Made by a program: the position numbers and the translations under genes
Source: DATCMU01 sp036563245
GTDB lineage: Bacteria; Pseudomonadota; Alphaproteobacteria; Rhizobiales; Devosiaceae
Reading direction: 5' to 3'
Assembly: GCA_036563245.1 (NCBI GenBank)
Contig: DATCMU010000047.1
Span: 1-64,000 of the forward strand
DNA length: 64,000 nucleotides
Shown here: positions 7,921 through 16,217 of the stretch, piece after piece
Layout of the letters: each line of letters opens with the position of its first letter
Position numbering within the stretch: position 1 is the first letter of the stretch
Notes under the pieces: model-generated
The model's input: only the letters and a program-made list of their open reading frames with translations
Database searches by the model: none
Told to the model about the DNA's origin: nothing

Positions 7921-9020
7921 CATCTGGCCCTTTCATAGGTGACGAGCCGATCCGACCCCAGCATCCGGCTATCTGTCCGGACAAGCCCGGATCGTTCGAT
8001 CTCTGCCACGATGCCGCCGTCCCTTGCGGCGGGAATGCCCGGGCTGCCGATATCACTGTCGCCCAGAAGCAATTCGAACCGGTCGATCAGCCCTCCGGCG
8101 AGCAACCCAGCCGTCAACTCGGCGCCTCCCTCTACCAGAAGGTCCGCAATCCCTTCGTCGCAAAGGACCGCGAGCGCGCGTGCCAGATCTGGCCGCCCGC
8201 CCGTGCCGTCAACTTCGATGGCCATGGCGGCGTCCGGCACAGGTGGCGCGCCGGGGCCGTGGATCACGATCGTTTGCCCCGCAGCCCTCAGAGCGTCGAA
8301 CAGGCGGAGCCTGGCGGGCAATTCGCGTAGTCCTGCCAATACAGCCGTGCGTGGAGAACGGCATTCCAGGCCCTTGAGGCGCACATCCAGTCGGGGGTCA
8401 TCCGTCAACGCGGTCCCTGCCCCAACCATCACCGCATCGCTCAATGCCCGCTTCATGTGGGTCCAGCGGCGCGCGTCGTCGGACGTGATCGGGACATTGG
8501 CTTGCCCGGGCCTGCCGATCATCCCGTCGCGCGACACAGCCAATTTGGCCGTTACAAAGGGCCTGCCTTGCGAATGACGCATCAGGTGCCCCTCATGCAG
8601 GCGCATGGAAGTCGCATGATCTCCGACCAGCGCAACCTCGATTCCGGCGGCGCGCAGCCGATTCAGTCCCTCACCCGCGGTGCGCGGATCCGGATCCTGA
8701 AGACCGCACACGACCCGGCCGATTCCCGACGCGATCACGGCGCTGGCACAAGGAGGCGTCCTGCCCTGATTGTTGCAAGGCTCAAGGGTCACATAGAGGG
8801 TCGCCCCCTTCGCCTTGCTGCCGGCCAGCGCGATGGCCTGGGTTTCCGCATGCGGACGCCCACCAGCCGCTGTCACCGCACGCGACACAAGCACCGCATT
8901 TGTCGGGTCAACGATCAGTGCGCCCACTGTGGGGTTTTCCGCCGTCGTTCCGCGATAGGGCGTCGCGTAGCGCGCGGCTGCGTCGAGCCATCGCAGGTCA
9001 GCGGGCAAAAGCGTGGTCAA
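7920..9020 (-). CDS. ribD: Bifunctional diaminohydroxyphosphoribosylaminopyrimidine deaminase / 5-amino-6-(5-phosphoribosylamino)uracil reductase
   Basis: RibD carries out the second and third steps of riboflavin synthesis. The 366-residue fusion has an N-terminal zinc deaminase domain, with HAE at 57-59 and PC-x8-C at 81-91 supplying the metal ligands and catalytic Glu. A C-terminal dihydrofolate-reductase-like reductase follows (KLAVSRDGMIG, then VMVGAGTALTDDPRLDVR and LLVEGGAELTAGLL). The start is TTG at 9018-9020, overlapping the nrdR stop by four bases. No in-frame ATG occurs before the deaminase motifs, so this rare start is well supported. Confidence 0.95.
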   Translation of the reverse strand: MTTLLPADLRWLDAAARYATPYRGTTAENPTVGALIVDPTNAVLVSRAVTAAGGRPHAETQAIALAGSKAKGATLYVTLEPCNNQGRTPPCASAVIASGIGRVVCGLQDPDPRTAGEGLNRLRAAGIEVALVGDHATSMRLHEGHLMRHSQGRPFVTAKLAVSRDGMIGRPGQANVPITSDDARRWTHMKRALSDAVMVGAGTALTDDPRLDVRLKGLECRSPRTAVLAGLRELPARLRLFDALRAAGQTIVIHGPGAPPVPDAAMAIEVDGTGGRPDLARALAVLCDEGIADLLVEGGAELTAGLLAGGLIDRFELLLGDSDIGSPGIPAARDGGIVAEIERSGLVRTDSRMLGSDRLVTYERAR

Positions 9021-9499
9021 TCGTCCTCACCGCCGCTTTCCGCGTCGCGTCCGTCGCCGAGTTCGGCAAGGAAGGAACGGAAATCGTCGGCGGCGGAAAA
9101 GTTCTTGTAGACCGAGGCGAACCGGACGAAGGCGACATCGTCGAGCCCCTTGAGGCCATCCATGACGAATTCGCCGATCTGATCCGAAGTCACTTCCATT
9201 TCTCCCAGGCTCTCGAGATGCCGCACCACGCCTGAAATCATGCGTTCGGCGGCCTCTGGCTCGACCTGGCGCTTGCGCAGCGCGGTATAGACCGATCTCG
9301 ACAGTTTTTCACGGTCGAACGGCACCTTGCGGCCCGACTTCTTGACCACGGTCAGTTCGCGCAGCTGCACCCGCTCGAACGTGGTGAAGCGGCCGCCGCA
9401 ACTGTTGCAGACGCGGCGGCGCCGTATGGCGCTGGAATCCTCGGTGGGACGTGAATCCTTCACCTGGGTATCGTCGCTATGGCAATAGGGGCACCGCAT
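9017..9499 (-). CDS. nrdR: Transcriptional repressor NrdR
   Basis: NrdR is the ATP/dATP-sensing repressor of ribonucleotide reductase genes. The 160-residue protein begins with the zinc ribbon (Cys3, Cys6, Cys31, Cys34, in MRCPYC and CNSCGGRF) and continues into an ATP-cone domain (VVKKSGRKVPFDREKLSRSV). It starts behind a GGGAGGG site 15 bases after glyA and overlaps ribD by four bases. The acidic C-terminal tail (SGGEDD) is variable in the family. Confidence 0.97.
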   Translation of the reverse strand: MRCPYCHSDDTQVKDSRPTEDSSAIRRRRVCNSCGGRFTTFERVQLRELTVVKKSGRKVPFDREKLSRSVYTALRKRQVEPEAAERMISGVVRHLESLGEMEVTSDQIGEFVMDGLKGLDDVAFVRFASVYKNFSAADDFRSFLAELGDGRDAESGGEDD

Positions 9500-9514
9500 G
9501 GCCGCCCTCCCGCC

Positions 9515-10813
9515 TCACCTGTAAATCGGAAAGGCGCCGGTGAGCCTGGCAACCTTGTCGCGCACCGCCGCTTCGATGGCGCCGTTATTGTCCTCGCCAT
9601 TGGCGGCGATCCCGTCGAGTACCTCGACCATCAACTCGCCAACGGTCCGGAATTCTTCTTCGCGGAACCCACGCGAGGTCGCCGCAGGCGTGCCGACCCG
9701 GATGCCGGAGGTAATGGCGGGCTTCTCGGGGTCGAAGGGCACCGCGTTCTTGTTGCAGGTGATATGTGCGCGCTCCAGCGCCTGCTCGGCGGCCTTGCCG
9801 GTGACGCCCTTGGGCCGGAGATCGACCAACATGAGGTGATTGTCCGTACCACCGGTAACGATGTCGACGCCGCCTGCAACCAGCGTGTCGGCAAGTACCC
9901 TGGCATTCGCGACAACCTGGCGGGCATAGGCCTTGAAGTCATCACTCAACGCTTCCTTGAACGCCACGGCCTTGCCGGCGATTACATGCATGAGCGGCCC
10001 GCCCTGGATACCGGGGAAGATGGCCGAATTGACCTTCTTGGCGATCGCCTCGTCATTGGTCATGATCATGCCGCCGCGCGGACCGCGCAGGGTCTTGTGC
10101 GTGGTGGTCGTCGCCACATGCGCATGCGGGAACGGACTGGGATAGACCCCGCCGGCCACAAGGCCGGCAACGTGCGCCATGTCGACCATCAGATAGGCAC
10201 CGATTTCGTCCGCCACCTTGCGGAATTCGGCAAAATCGAGAAAGCGCGAATAGGCGGAAAATCCGGCGACGATCAGCTTGGGCTTGTGCTCATGGGCGAG
10301 CGCCCGCATCTGGTCCATGTCGACCAAGCCATCCTGCTTGCGCACGCCGTACTGGATCGCATTGAACCACTTGCCGGACTGGTTGGGACGGGCGCCGTGG
10401 GTGAGGTGCCCGCCAGCATCGAGACTCATGCCCAGGATCGTGTCACCCGGCGAGAGCAGCGCCTGATACACGCCCTGGTTGGCCTGGCTGCCTGAATTGG
10501 GCTGGACATTGACGAATTCGCAGGCGAACAGCGCCCGCGCCCGCGCAATGGCGAGATCCTCGACGACATCGACATAGCGACAACCGCCATAATAGCGCCG
10601 GCCGGGATAGCCCTCGGCGTACTTGTTGGTGAGCACCGACCCCTGGGCCTCGAGCACGGCGCGCGACACGATGTTCTCCGATGCGATCAGCTCGATCTCG
10701 GTCTGCTGCCGCCTGAGCTCATTGCCAATGGCAACGGCGATATCGGGATCCGTCTGCGCGAGCGAGTTGGTGAAGAAATCGGGGAAAATGGTGGCGGTCT
10801 CGGTGGCGCTCAT
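9515..10813 (-). CDS. glyA: Serine hydroxymethyltransferase
   Basis: GlyA is a PLP enzyme that converts serine and tetrahydrofolate to glycine and methylene-THF, the main one-carbon source. The 432-residue length is typical. The PLP lysine is Lys240 in TTTTHKTLRGPRGG. NKYAEGYPGRRYYGGC, NVQPNSGSQAN and MVDMAHVAGLVAGG are all intact. The AAGGGA site before ATG is good. It is the first gene of the glyA-nrdR-rib-nusB operon, and the promoter should lie in 10814-10899. Confidence 0.98.
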   Translation of the reverse strand: MSATETATIFPDFFTNSLAQTDPDIAVAIGNELRRQQTEIELIASENIVSRAVLEAQGSVLTNKYAEGYPGRRYYGGCRYVDVVEDLAIARARALFACEFVNVQPNSGSQANQGVYQALLSPGDTILGMSLDAGGHLTHGARPNQSGKWFNAIQYGVRKQDGLVDMDQMRALAHEHKPKLIVAGFSAYSRFLDFAEFRKVADEIGAYLMVDMAHVAGLVAGGVYPSPFPHAHVATTTTHKTLRGPRGGMIMTNDEAIAKKVNSAIFPGIQGGPLMHVIAGKAVAFKEALSDDFKAYARQVVANARVLADTLVAGGVDIVTGGTDNHLMLVDLRPKGVTGKAAEQALERAHITCNKNAVPFDPEKPAITSGIRVGTPAATSRGFREEEFRTVGELMVEVLDGIAANGEDNNGAIEAAVRDKVARLTGAFPIYR

Positions 10814-10899
10814 GGCGGTCCCTTGCCTGTTGGGAAAATGGGGTGCAAGCCGCGTTCGCTTAACACATCGCCGAGCGCGATTCCAAGCACGCCTTACGT

Positions 10900-11106
10900 C
10901 TAGTCGCGCCTGGACAACGCGCGCCGCAGCCGGGCAAGCGCGAGCGCCTTCATCTGGGCCTCGGTTGCATTGGCCGGCGCGATCACGACGACCTCCCTGC
11001 CCGATTGGACATCGATCGCGGCAATCCGTGCCTGGCGACCGATCACCGCGATCTCGAACAGTACCTCATGCCCATGCTCGTTTCCGTCCGGTGCGCCCAC
11101 GCTCAT
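10900..11106 (-). CDS. Small conserved hypothetical protein (68 aa), possibly DUF6898-like
   Basis: This is a short open frame whose ATG overlaps the SixA-like phosphatase stop by four bases (ATGA), which argues that it is real. The product has the pattern HEVLFEIAVIGRQARIAAIDVQ, two beta strands with an Arg-rich turn. An Ala-rich helix ending in LRRALSRR follows. It resembles a small alphaproteobacterial family often found next to glyA, which I recall as DUF6898, but I cannot confirm that. Function is unknown. It ends 86 bases before the glyA start, on the same strand. Confidence 0.65.
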   Translation of the reverse strand: MSVGAPDGNEHGHEVLFEIAVIGRQARIAAIDVQSGREVVVIAPANATEAQMKALALARLRRALSRRD

Positions 11107-11621
11107 TCGCCTTCGGCGGCAATCTTGAAGAAATCGTCGAGGCGGCCGCCTCCATGGGTGATTTGCGCCCAGTTCTCAACTGCAAATGAAATGTCGGCCA
11201 GCCCCGAGGTGGGGAACTTGGCCGCCAAGCGAAGCCGCAGGCCGGTATCCTTGTCGCCCGTCAGTCGGAGAGCCGTGGCCTGTATCGCCGGATTGTGACC
11301 GATCACCATTACCTGCCCCGCTTCGCCACCCAGTTCGCGGATGAGTCCGGCATAGTCGCTGTCGCCCGCCTCGTAGAGCCGTCTTTCGAGGCGAAGCGTG
11401 CAGGTTCCCGACAGTTCGGGCAGCAGAAACGCAAGCGTTTGCCGTGTTCTGAGCGCCGTGGAGCACAGGACGAGATCCGGAGCGATCGATTTCTGGCGAA
11501 GCACAGAAGCCAGCGCCGCCGCCTCACGTTCGCCGCGCGGCGCCAGGGGGCGCTCGAAATCGGCAATATCGGTGCTGGACCAGGCGGACTTCGCGTGACG
11601 AAGAAGCAGCAGGCGCAACAT
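11103..11621 (-). CDS. SixA-like histidine phosphatase
   Basis: This is a 172-residue member of the histidine phosphatase (phosphoglycerate mutase-like) superfamily. The phospho-accepting His is in LLLRHAKSAW at the N-terminus. The second core residues lie in LCSTALRTRQTL, and the C-terminal VIGHNPAIQ provides the second catalytic His. The RHAKS variant of the RHG motif and the short length fit the SixA branch, which dephosphorylates histidine phosphotransfer proteins; the actual substrate here is unknown. It is followed by an overlapping 68-residue gene. Confidence 0.88.
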   Translation of the reverse strand: MLRLLLLRHAKSAWSSTDIADFERPLAPRGEREAAALASVLRQKSIAPDLVLCSTALRTRQTLAFLLPELSGTCTLRLERRLYEAGDSDYAGLIRELGGEAGQVMVIGHNPAIQATALRLTGDKDTGLRLRLAAKFPTSGLADISFAVENWAQITHGGGRLDDFFKIAAEGE

Positions 11622-11712
11622 GGCCGGCTCCGTTGTGCAGGACCTTCACCCTCAGGGTAACCGGCTGGCGGCCACAGCGCCAGCCTGATCGCAGAACCGG
11701 CGCAAGCGCCCG

Positions 11713-12987
11713 CTACAGCAGGGCGATCTTGCCTTCGCCGTCGAAATTGTACACGTCGTCGCGGAAGCTCACCGTGCCCTGACGGTTGGCCCATGCGGTG
11801 ATGTAGGTCGTCAGGATCGGCACCGGGTTCTTAATGTTGACGTCAAGACGGGTGCCGCTGGCGAATTCCGATTCCACCGCCGGCAAATCCCAGCCGTCGG
11901 TATCCTTGAGCAGCCAGGCCACCAGCGTATCCACCTGGTCCACGCGCACGCAGCCGGAGGAATGGAACCGCTGGTTCTCGCCGAACAGGCTCTTTTCGGG
12001 CGTGTCGTGCATATAGACGTCATAGGGGTTGTAGAACATGATCTTCACGTTCCCCATGGCGTTCTCGGCGCCCGGATCCTGGGTGAAGGCGTATTGCACT
12101 GCCTCGTCAGTGTTCCAGTCGATCGTTGCCGGATCGATCTCGTTGCCCGCATTGTCGAAAATGCGGATCTTGTAGCGGGCGAGATAGCCGGGGTCTTCCT
12201 TCATCACCTTGATGATGTCGCGCTGGATGATGCTCTTGGGCACATGCCAGTAGGGATGGAAATTGATCTGGAAGATCTTGCTCTTGAGGATGGGCGTCTG
12301 CCGGTCGATGCGCCCCACGATCGCGGTATGCCGCTGTACCACCGTGCCGCCCTCGATGGCCTCTATGGCAGCCGCGGGGATGTTCACCACGACATATTGC
12401 TCCGGCAGGCTGGACGCCATAGTTGCCACGCGCTGCGTGTTCAGGCGCAGCTGCTGCAGGCGATAATCCGCGGTGACATTGAGCGCGTAATAGGTGTCTT
12501 CCGCGACCTTGCCGGTGACATAAAGACCATGCCGCGCCTGGAAGCGGCGAACCGCCATGTCGAGATCAGCGTCGAACAGGTCGTTCATGCGGGCATTGGG
12601 CGACAGGTCGCCGCTGACGACCAGGCGCTTCTTGAGTCGGCTTACGGAAGGCCGGTTGTTGCCTACGATCAGCCCGAAAACCTCGCGCGGCATCTGTTCC
12701 CAGCCGCCATCGGCAACGATCTGCTCGTACTGACGGGTCGCCAGGTCCAGATTGTAGCTGGTATCGTAGGACAGGATCGGTTCGGCCGTATCGATGGCAT
12801 CGAGCGCCTGGGTCGTATTGCCCTCGCGGTCTGTATTCCGAAGAACCCTGTTGCGCGCCAGCGTATCCCACAGGGAATCGTTCTGGTCGGCCATCGCAGA
12901 ACCGGTCAGCGCCGCGCCCGCCCCTGCCGCCGCAAGTGTGCGCAGGACGTCACGACGCCGGGGGTGCAATGGATTGAACTGCCGCAT
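11713..12987 (-). CDS. L,D-transpeptidase (YkuD domain) with peptidoglycan-binding domain
   Basis: This enzyme makes or remodels 3-3 cross-links in periplasmic peptidoglycan. The 424-residue protein has a twin-arginine-like leader (HPRRRDVLRTLAAAGAG). A peptidoglycan_binding_1-type domain follows around residues 115-170 (DLDMAVRRFQARHGLYVTGK). The YkuD domain spans about 195-370, with the catalytic Cys346 in RFHSSGCVRVDQ. The long spacing resembles the YcbB/LdtD class. I start at the ATG at 12985-12987, which has a GGAGA site; the in-frame TTG four codons earlier overlaps that site. It lies downstream of an ldtR-type regulator on the same strand. Confidence 0.92.
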   Translation of the reverse strand: MRQFNPLHPRRRDVLRTLAAAGAGAALTGSAMADQNDSLWDTLARNRVLRNTDREGNTTQALDAIDTAEPILSYDTSYNLDLATRQYEQIVADGGWEQMPREVFGLIVGNNRPSVSRLKKRLVVSGDLSPNARMNDLFDADLDMAVRRFQARHGLYVTGKVAEDTYYALNVTADYRLQQLRLNTQRVATMASSLPEQYVVVNIPAAAIEAIEGGTVVQRHTAIVGRIDRQTPILKSKIFQINFHPYWHVPKSIIQRDIIKVMKEDPGYLARYKIRIFDNAGNEIDPATIDWNTDEAVQYAFTQDPGAENAMGNVKIMFYNPYDVYMHDTPEKSLFGENQRFHSSGCVRVDQVDTLVAWLLKDTDGWDLPAVESEFASGTRLDVNIKNPVPILTTYITAWANRQGTVSFRDDVYNFDGEGKIALL

Positions 12988-13052
12988 AACCGTCTCCAAG
13001 CCTTACCTGACAACACCGCCCCATGCCGAACGGGCCGCTGTCTATCATTGGT

Positions 13053-13072
13053 TGGCGTTGCGCTCAACGCCA
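13053..13072. promoter_or_regulatory. 8-bp perfect palindrome upstream of the L,D-transpeptidase gene
   Basis: The arms TGGCGTTG and CAACGCCA are separated by CGCT and centred about 75 bases before the transpeptidase start. This could be an operator or a leader hairpin. It does not match the palindrome in front of ldtR, so a shared regulator is not shown. Confidence 0.35.
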
Positions 13073-13164
13073 CTCAACAACCCGTGAAGGCTGCATGAAC
13101 TTCAGGATTTCGCCGGGTCCACAGACGCTGGGGATCACCGACAGGTATGGCGCTAGAAGCGATT

Positions 13165-13227
13165 TGTGGCACGAATAAGAAACGCCGGCCCGAGGCCGGC
13201 GTTCCCGTGTGCGTGTGTGGCACGAAT
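13165..13227. repeat. Direct repeat TGTGGCACGAAT flanking the ldtR terminator
   Basis: The same 12-base word occurs at 13165-13176 and 13216-13227, on either side of the terminator hairpin. The second copy also forms a small palindrome (GTGGCA-CGAA-TGCCAC, 13217-13232). Function is not known; it may be a remnant of duplication or a paired protein site. Confidence 0.5.
13174..13203 (-). terminator. Rho-independent terminator of ldtR
   Basis: A perfect 10-bp stem (13181-13190 with 13194-13203, AACGCCGGCC arm) with a 3-base loop. Reading the minus strand it is followed by TTCTTATTC. It sits 40 bases after the ldtR stop and before the L,D-transpeptidase gene, so the two genes probably have separate promoters. 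Confidence 0.8.
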
Positions 13228-13242
13228 GCCACGCGAGAGCGA

Positions 13243-13752
13243 TCACAATTTGTAGAGGATCTGGTCCACCCAGAAACGCTCCAGGCGGGACAGCGCCTGG
13301 TTGAGGCCGCTGAATTCGTCCTGGCCAAGCCCACCGACCTTGTCGATGGACTTCAGGTGGCGGTCATAGAGTTCATCGATGACCTCGGCCACCTCCTCGC
13401 CCTTGGGGGTGAGGCGGATTCGAACCGAGCGCCTGTCGGTGCGCGAACGCTCCTGGAAGATGTAGCCGGTCTCCACAAGCTTCTTGAGATTGTAGGAAAC
13501 GTTCGAACCCAGGTAGTAGCCGCGCGAACGCAACTCGCCCGCCGTCAACTCGGAGCCGCCGATATTGAACATCAGCAGCGCCTGCACGGGGTTGATGTCG
13601 TCCCAACCCATGCGATCGAATTCATCCTTGATCAGGTCGAGCAGACGGCGATGCAGCCGTTCCACCCGGGAAACCGCTTCGAGATAAAGCGGCTTGAGCT
13701 GTTCAGGTCTCTCCTGTTGCGGTGTTTCCGCAGCGTTGGATTTGATAGCCAT
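13243..13752 (-). CDS. ldtR: MarR-family winged-helix regulator, LdtR-like
   Basis: This is a 169-residue winged-helix regulator. The helix-turn-helix region reads LTAGELRSRGYYLGSNVSYN, followed by the wing (RSRTDRRSVRIRLT). Similar proteins in Hyphomicrobiales (LdtR of Liberibacter and Sinorhizobium) control an L,D-transpeptidase gene; here such a gene is next downstream, which supports the name. The ATG at 13750-13752 has a GAGG site six bases before it; a GTG seven codons upstream is less likely. A strong inverted repeat 69 bases upstream of the start is a candidate autoregulatory operator. Confidence 0.88.
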   Translation of the reverse strand: MAIKSNAAETPQQERPEQLKPLYLEAVSRVERLHRRLLDLIKDEFDRMGWDDINPVQALLMFNIGGSELTAGELRSRGYYLGSNVSYNLKKLVETGYIFQERSRTDRRSVRIRLTPKGEEVAEVIDELYDRHLKSIDKVGGLGQDEFSGLNQALSRLERFWVDQILYKL

Positions 13753-13820
13753 GACTTGCCTCGCTGTAATCACGCACGATTTCTTCGTGTCTCATGCATC
13801 GAACATAGCGATCCTGGCCA

Positions 13821-13857
13821 TAAGATCGACTTAAGAGACAAACTTAAGACTATCTTA
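13821..13857. promoter_or_regulatory. 37-bp inverted repeat, probable LdtR operator
   Basis: The arms are TAAGAT-CGA-CTTAAG (13821-13835) and CTTAAG-ACT-ATCTTA (13843-13857), separated by AGACAAA. Thirteen of fifteen positions pair. Each half contains the palindromic CTTAAG. It lies 69-105 bases upstream of the ldtR ATG, in AT-rich sequence likely to hold the promoter. Dimeric MarR proteins usually bind such sites and repress themselves. Confidence 0.65.
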
Positions 13858-13940
13858 CTGGAAAAGTTCGAGAAATTGGCTTTCCAATTCCTTACCCGTG
13901 CTAGGAAAATTGTAACCTTGACGGGTCGTGAACGCCTTGC

Positions 13941-14330
13941 TCAGTCGTGGGCGGTACGGCGGCCAAGGGCCCTGGCGAACAACATGAGGAATACAGTGGC
14001 GATCAGCACGACCAGCCGGAGCACGAAACCGAAGAAGCTCATCTGGATGGCGTGACCGCCCAGCAGATAGAGCGCAAGCTCAACGCTCGTCGCGCCTACC
14101 AGAAGCACAGCCCCCCAGGCCGCATGCAGCCAGAGGCCGACGGAGGCGAACAGCCGCGCCACTGCGAATACCGCCAGCCATGTGAACCCGGCAACGCCCA
14201 GCGTATGGATGGGGCTTGTGCCGCCCTGGGCGATTCCCAAGAGATGTGCGGCGTCGCCGAGCCCCTGCAGCAGGGCCACAAGGGCAATGATGCGCGCATA
14301 GCGCCCCGCGGGTTCGATCCTGAGATCCAT
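13941..14330 (-). CDS. Small integral membrane protein (DUF6163-like), hypothetical
   Basis: This is a 129-residue protein with four hydrophobic segments (IIALVALLQGLGDAAHLLGI, FTWLAVFAVARLFASVGLWL, AAWGAVLLVGATSVELALYL and a C-terminal FGFVLRLVVLIATVFLMLFA). It has no known catalytic motif. I chose the ATG at 14328-14330 because a GGAG site stands six bases before it. It is divergent from hemB, a position where I recall a small conserved membrane gene (DUF6163) in rhizobia; that family name is from memory and unchecked. Confidence 0.7.
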   Translation of the reverse strand: MDLRIEPAGRYARIIALVALLQGLGDAAHLLGIAQGGTSPIHTLGVAGFTWLAVFAVARLFASVGLWLHAAWGAVLLVGATSVELALYLLGGHAIQMSFFGFVLRLVVLIATVFLMLFARALGRRTAHD

Positions 14331-14461
14331 GGCAGGCTCCGTTACCGAATTCGGACTAGCCCGAATGACATGCGGCGACAAGGGCTCAATCGCCACTTGG
14401 CCAAGTGAGGCTCAGGCTGGTAGATGATCGACCGGCCGGGTTGGCGATCGGAGGGCTGGAA

Positions 14462-15475
14462 ATGGCTGCGGACTGGATTAAGCACGACATGGACTTTCTG
14501 GGTGGCCGCAGGCTGCGGCGGCTTCGGCAGACCCCGGCCCTGCGCGCGATGATTCGCGAGACGGTCATGACGCCGGCGGACATGATCTGGCCGCTGTTCG
14601 TCATCGAAGGCGAGAACACGCGCGTACCGGTCAGGACCATGCCCGGCGTCGATCGGCTGACCATCGATCTCACGGTCGAGGCGGCAAAAGCTGCGGCGGC
14701 GGAAGGCATTCCGGCCCTTGCCCTGTTCCCCAACACGCCCGCCGAACGGCGCAGCGAAGACGGGGCCGAGGCCCATAACCCGGACAACCTGATGTGCAGA
14801 ACGCTGCGGGCCATCAAGCAGGCGGTGCCCGAGATCGCGCTGGTCGCCGATGTGGCGCTCGATCCCTATACGAGCCACGGCCACGACGGCCTCCTCAAGG
14901 ACGGGCGGATTCTGAACGACGAATCGGTTGCGGTGCTGGTGAAGCAGGCCCTCGCCCAGGCAAGGGCCGGCGCCGACATTATCGCGCCCTCGGACATGAT
15001 GGACGGCCGCATCGCCGCCATCCGCGCCGAACTCGATGCCGACGGGTTCGAGAACACCGTCATCATGAGCTATGCGGCCAAATATGCGTCTGCGTACTAT
15101 GGCCCGTTCCGCGACGCCGTTGGGTCCGGCAGCCGGCTCAAGGGCGACAAGCGCACCTATCAGATGGACTATGCCAACGCCGAGGAGGCACTTCGCGAAG
15201 TCGGCCAGGACATCGATGAAGGCGCGGACATGGTGATGGTGAAACCCGGCATGCCCTATCTCGACATCATTCGGCGCGTCGCGGACACCTATAACATTCC
15301 GGTCGCCGCCTACCAGGTGTCGGGCGAATACGCGATGATCGCCATTGCCGCCGAAGCCGGCGCAATCGACCGACAGGCCGCCATGATGGAGAGCCTTTAC
15401 GCTTTCAAGCGGGCCGGTTGCGCGTCGGTCCTGACCTATTTCGCGCTCGACGCCGCGCGGTTGATGAACGGCTGA
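14462..15475 (+). CDS. hemB: Delta-aminolevulinic acid dehydratase (porphobilinogen synthase)
   Basis: HemB condenses two 5-aminolevulinate molecules to porphobilinogen in tetrapyrrole synthesis. The 337-residue protein has both active-site lysines: one in SYAAKYASAYYGPFRDA and the Schiff-base lysine in MVKPGMPYLDI. The metal-binding region reads VALDPYTSHGHDGLL and lacks the three-cysteine zinc site, which fits the Mg/K-dependent type found in alphaproteobacteria. The ATG at 14462 has a GGAGGG site; the longer open frame adds 19 unsupported residues. Confidence 0.96.
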   Translation: MAADWIKHDMDFLGGRRLRRLRQTPALRAMIRETVMTPADMIWPLFVIEGENTRVPVRTMPGVDRLTIDLTVEAAKAAAAEGIPALALFPNTPAERRSEDGAEAHNPDNLMCRTLRAIKQAVPEIALVADVALDPYTSHGHDGLLKDGRILNDESVAVLVKQALAQARAGADIIAPSDMMDGRIAAIRAELDADGFENTVIMSYAAKYASAYYGPFRDAVGSGSRLKGDKRTYQMDYANAEEALREVGQDIDEGADMVMVKPGMPYLDIIRRVADTYNIPVAAYQVSGEYAMIAIAAEAGAIDRQAAMMESLYAFKRAGCASVLTYFALDAARLMNG

Positions 15476-15565
15476 GGCTGCAACCCTTGCGCATGGGCGC
15501 GGCAACGCCGATGTTGTTTGGCTACGGAAGGCCGTACGGGCTTTCGGGGGCAAGAGGGCTGGCAA

Positions 15566-16075
15566 ATGCGGGCGGATCTTCCAGACCCGGCGAACGCGCC
15601 GGAACTGTTCGAAGGCATTCTCATCAGGCGCGTGATGGCGTTCTGTATCGATATGCTGATCGTTTTCGGGCTGCTGGTGGCCGCCAGCATTGCGACGGCG
15701 ATCGCCGGGGTCTTTTCCTTCGGGCTCCTTTGGCTTCTGTTCCCGTTCGTCGCGCCCGCCGTTGTGGTGCTTTACTATGCGGCCACGCTTGGTTCGAACC
15801 GTCGCGCCACACTTGGCATGCAGAGCATGGACATCGTGCTCACGCCGACGCGCGGCGCGCCACTGGATGGCTGGAAGGCCTTCCTGCATACTTTCGTCTT
15901 CTGGATCACCTTCTGGTACCTGTGGCCGATCTCCCTGCTGGTGGCGCTGTTCACGCCACGCCGCGAGCTGCTTCACGACCTGATCGTTGGGACCCTGATG
16001 GTCAGAAAGTCCCCGATGTCTCGCCACTGGGCCGAATATGCGCGCGGCGGCACAGCGGGCGGCACACGCAGCTAA
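15566..16075 (+). CDS. RDD-family membrane protein
   Basis: This is a 169-residue protein with three or four membrane segments and the RDD-family features: the Arg-containing first helix GILIRRVMAFCIDMLIVFGLL and a second helix pair. Then come LGSNRRATLGMQSMDIVL and the C-terminal PRRELLHDLIVGTLMVRK. RDD proteins are often small transporters or lipid-related; the function here is open. I chose the ATG at 15566, with an AGAGGG site, over an upstream TTG. It follows hemB by 90 bases on the same strand. Confidence 0.88.
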   Translation: MRADLPDPANAPELFEGILIRRVMAFCIDMLIVFGLLVAASIATAIAGVFSFGLLWLLFPFVAPAVVVLYYAATLGSNRRATLGMQSMDIVLTPTRGAPLDGWKAFLHTFVFWITFWYLWPISLLVALFTPRRELLHDLIVGTLMVRKSPMSRHWAEYARGGTAGGTRS

Positions 16076-16217
16076 GATCCGGCGAACCCGCCCCGATTGC
16101 TTTATCCTGCCGGTTTGCAATCGCACTTTGCACAGATGACAGATGCGGGGAAATTTCTGTTCAGGCGACAAAGATTGGGCTTGGTGCGCTCCATTCGCGC
16201 GGCCATGATCGCCGGCG

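Noticed and set aside
9021..10899. Possible FMN riboswitch upstream of the riboflavin genes
   Set aside because: No RFN-element consensus is visible before glyA, and ribD overlaps nrdR with no leader.
11663..11685. Hairpin GGCTGGCG/CGCCAGCC as terminator of the L,D-transpeptidase gene
   Set aside because: The stem is perfect but no T run follows on the minus strand, so termination is not supported.
11962..13098. Long open frame antisense to the L,D-transpeptidase
   Set aside because: Same explanation; the real gene has all catalytic motifs.
13829..13850. CtrA box near ldtR from the two TTAA words
   Set aside because: The spacing between TTAA words is nine bases, not seven; a MarR-type operator explains the symmetry better.
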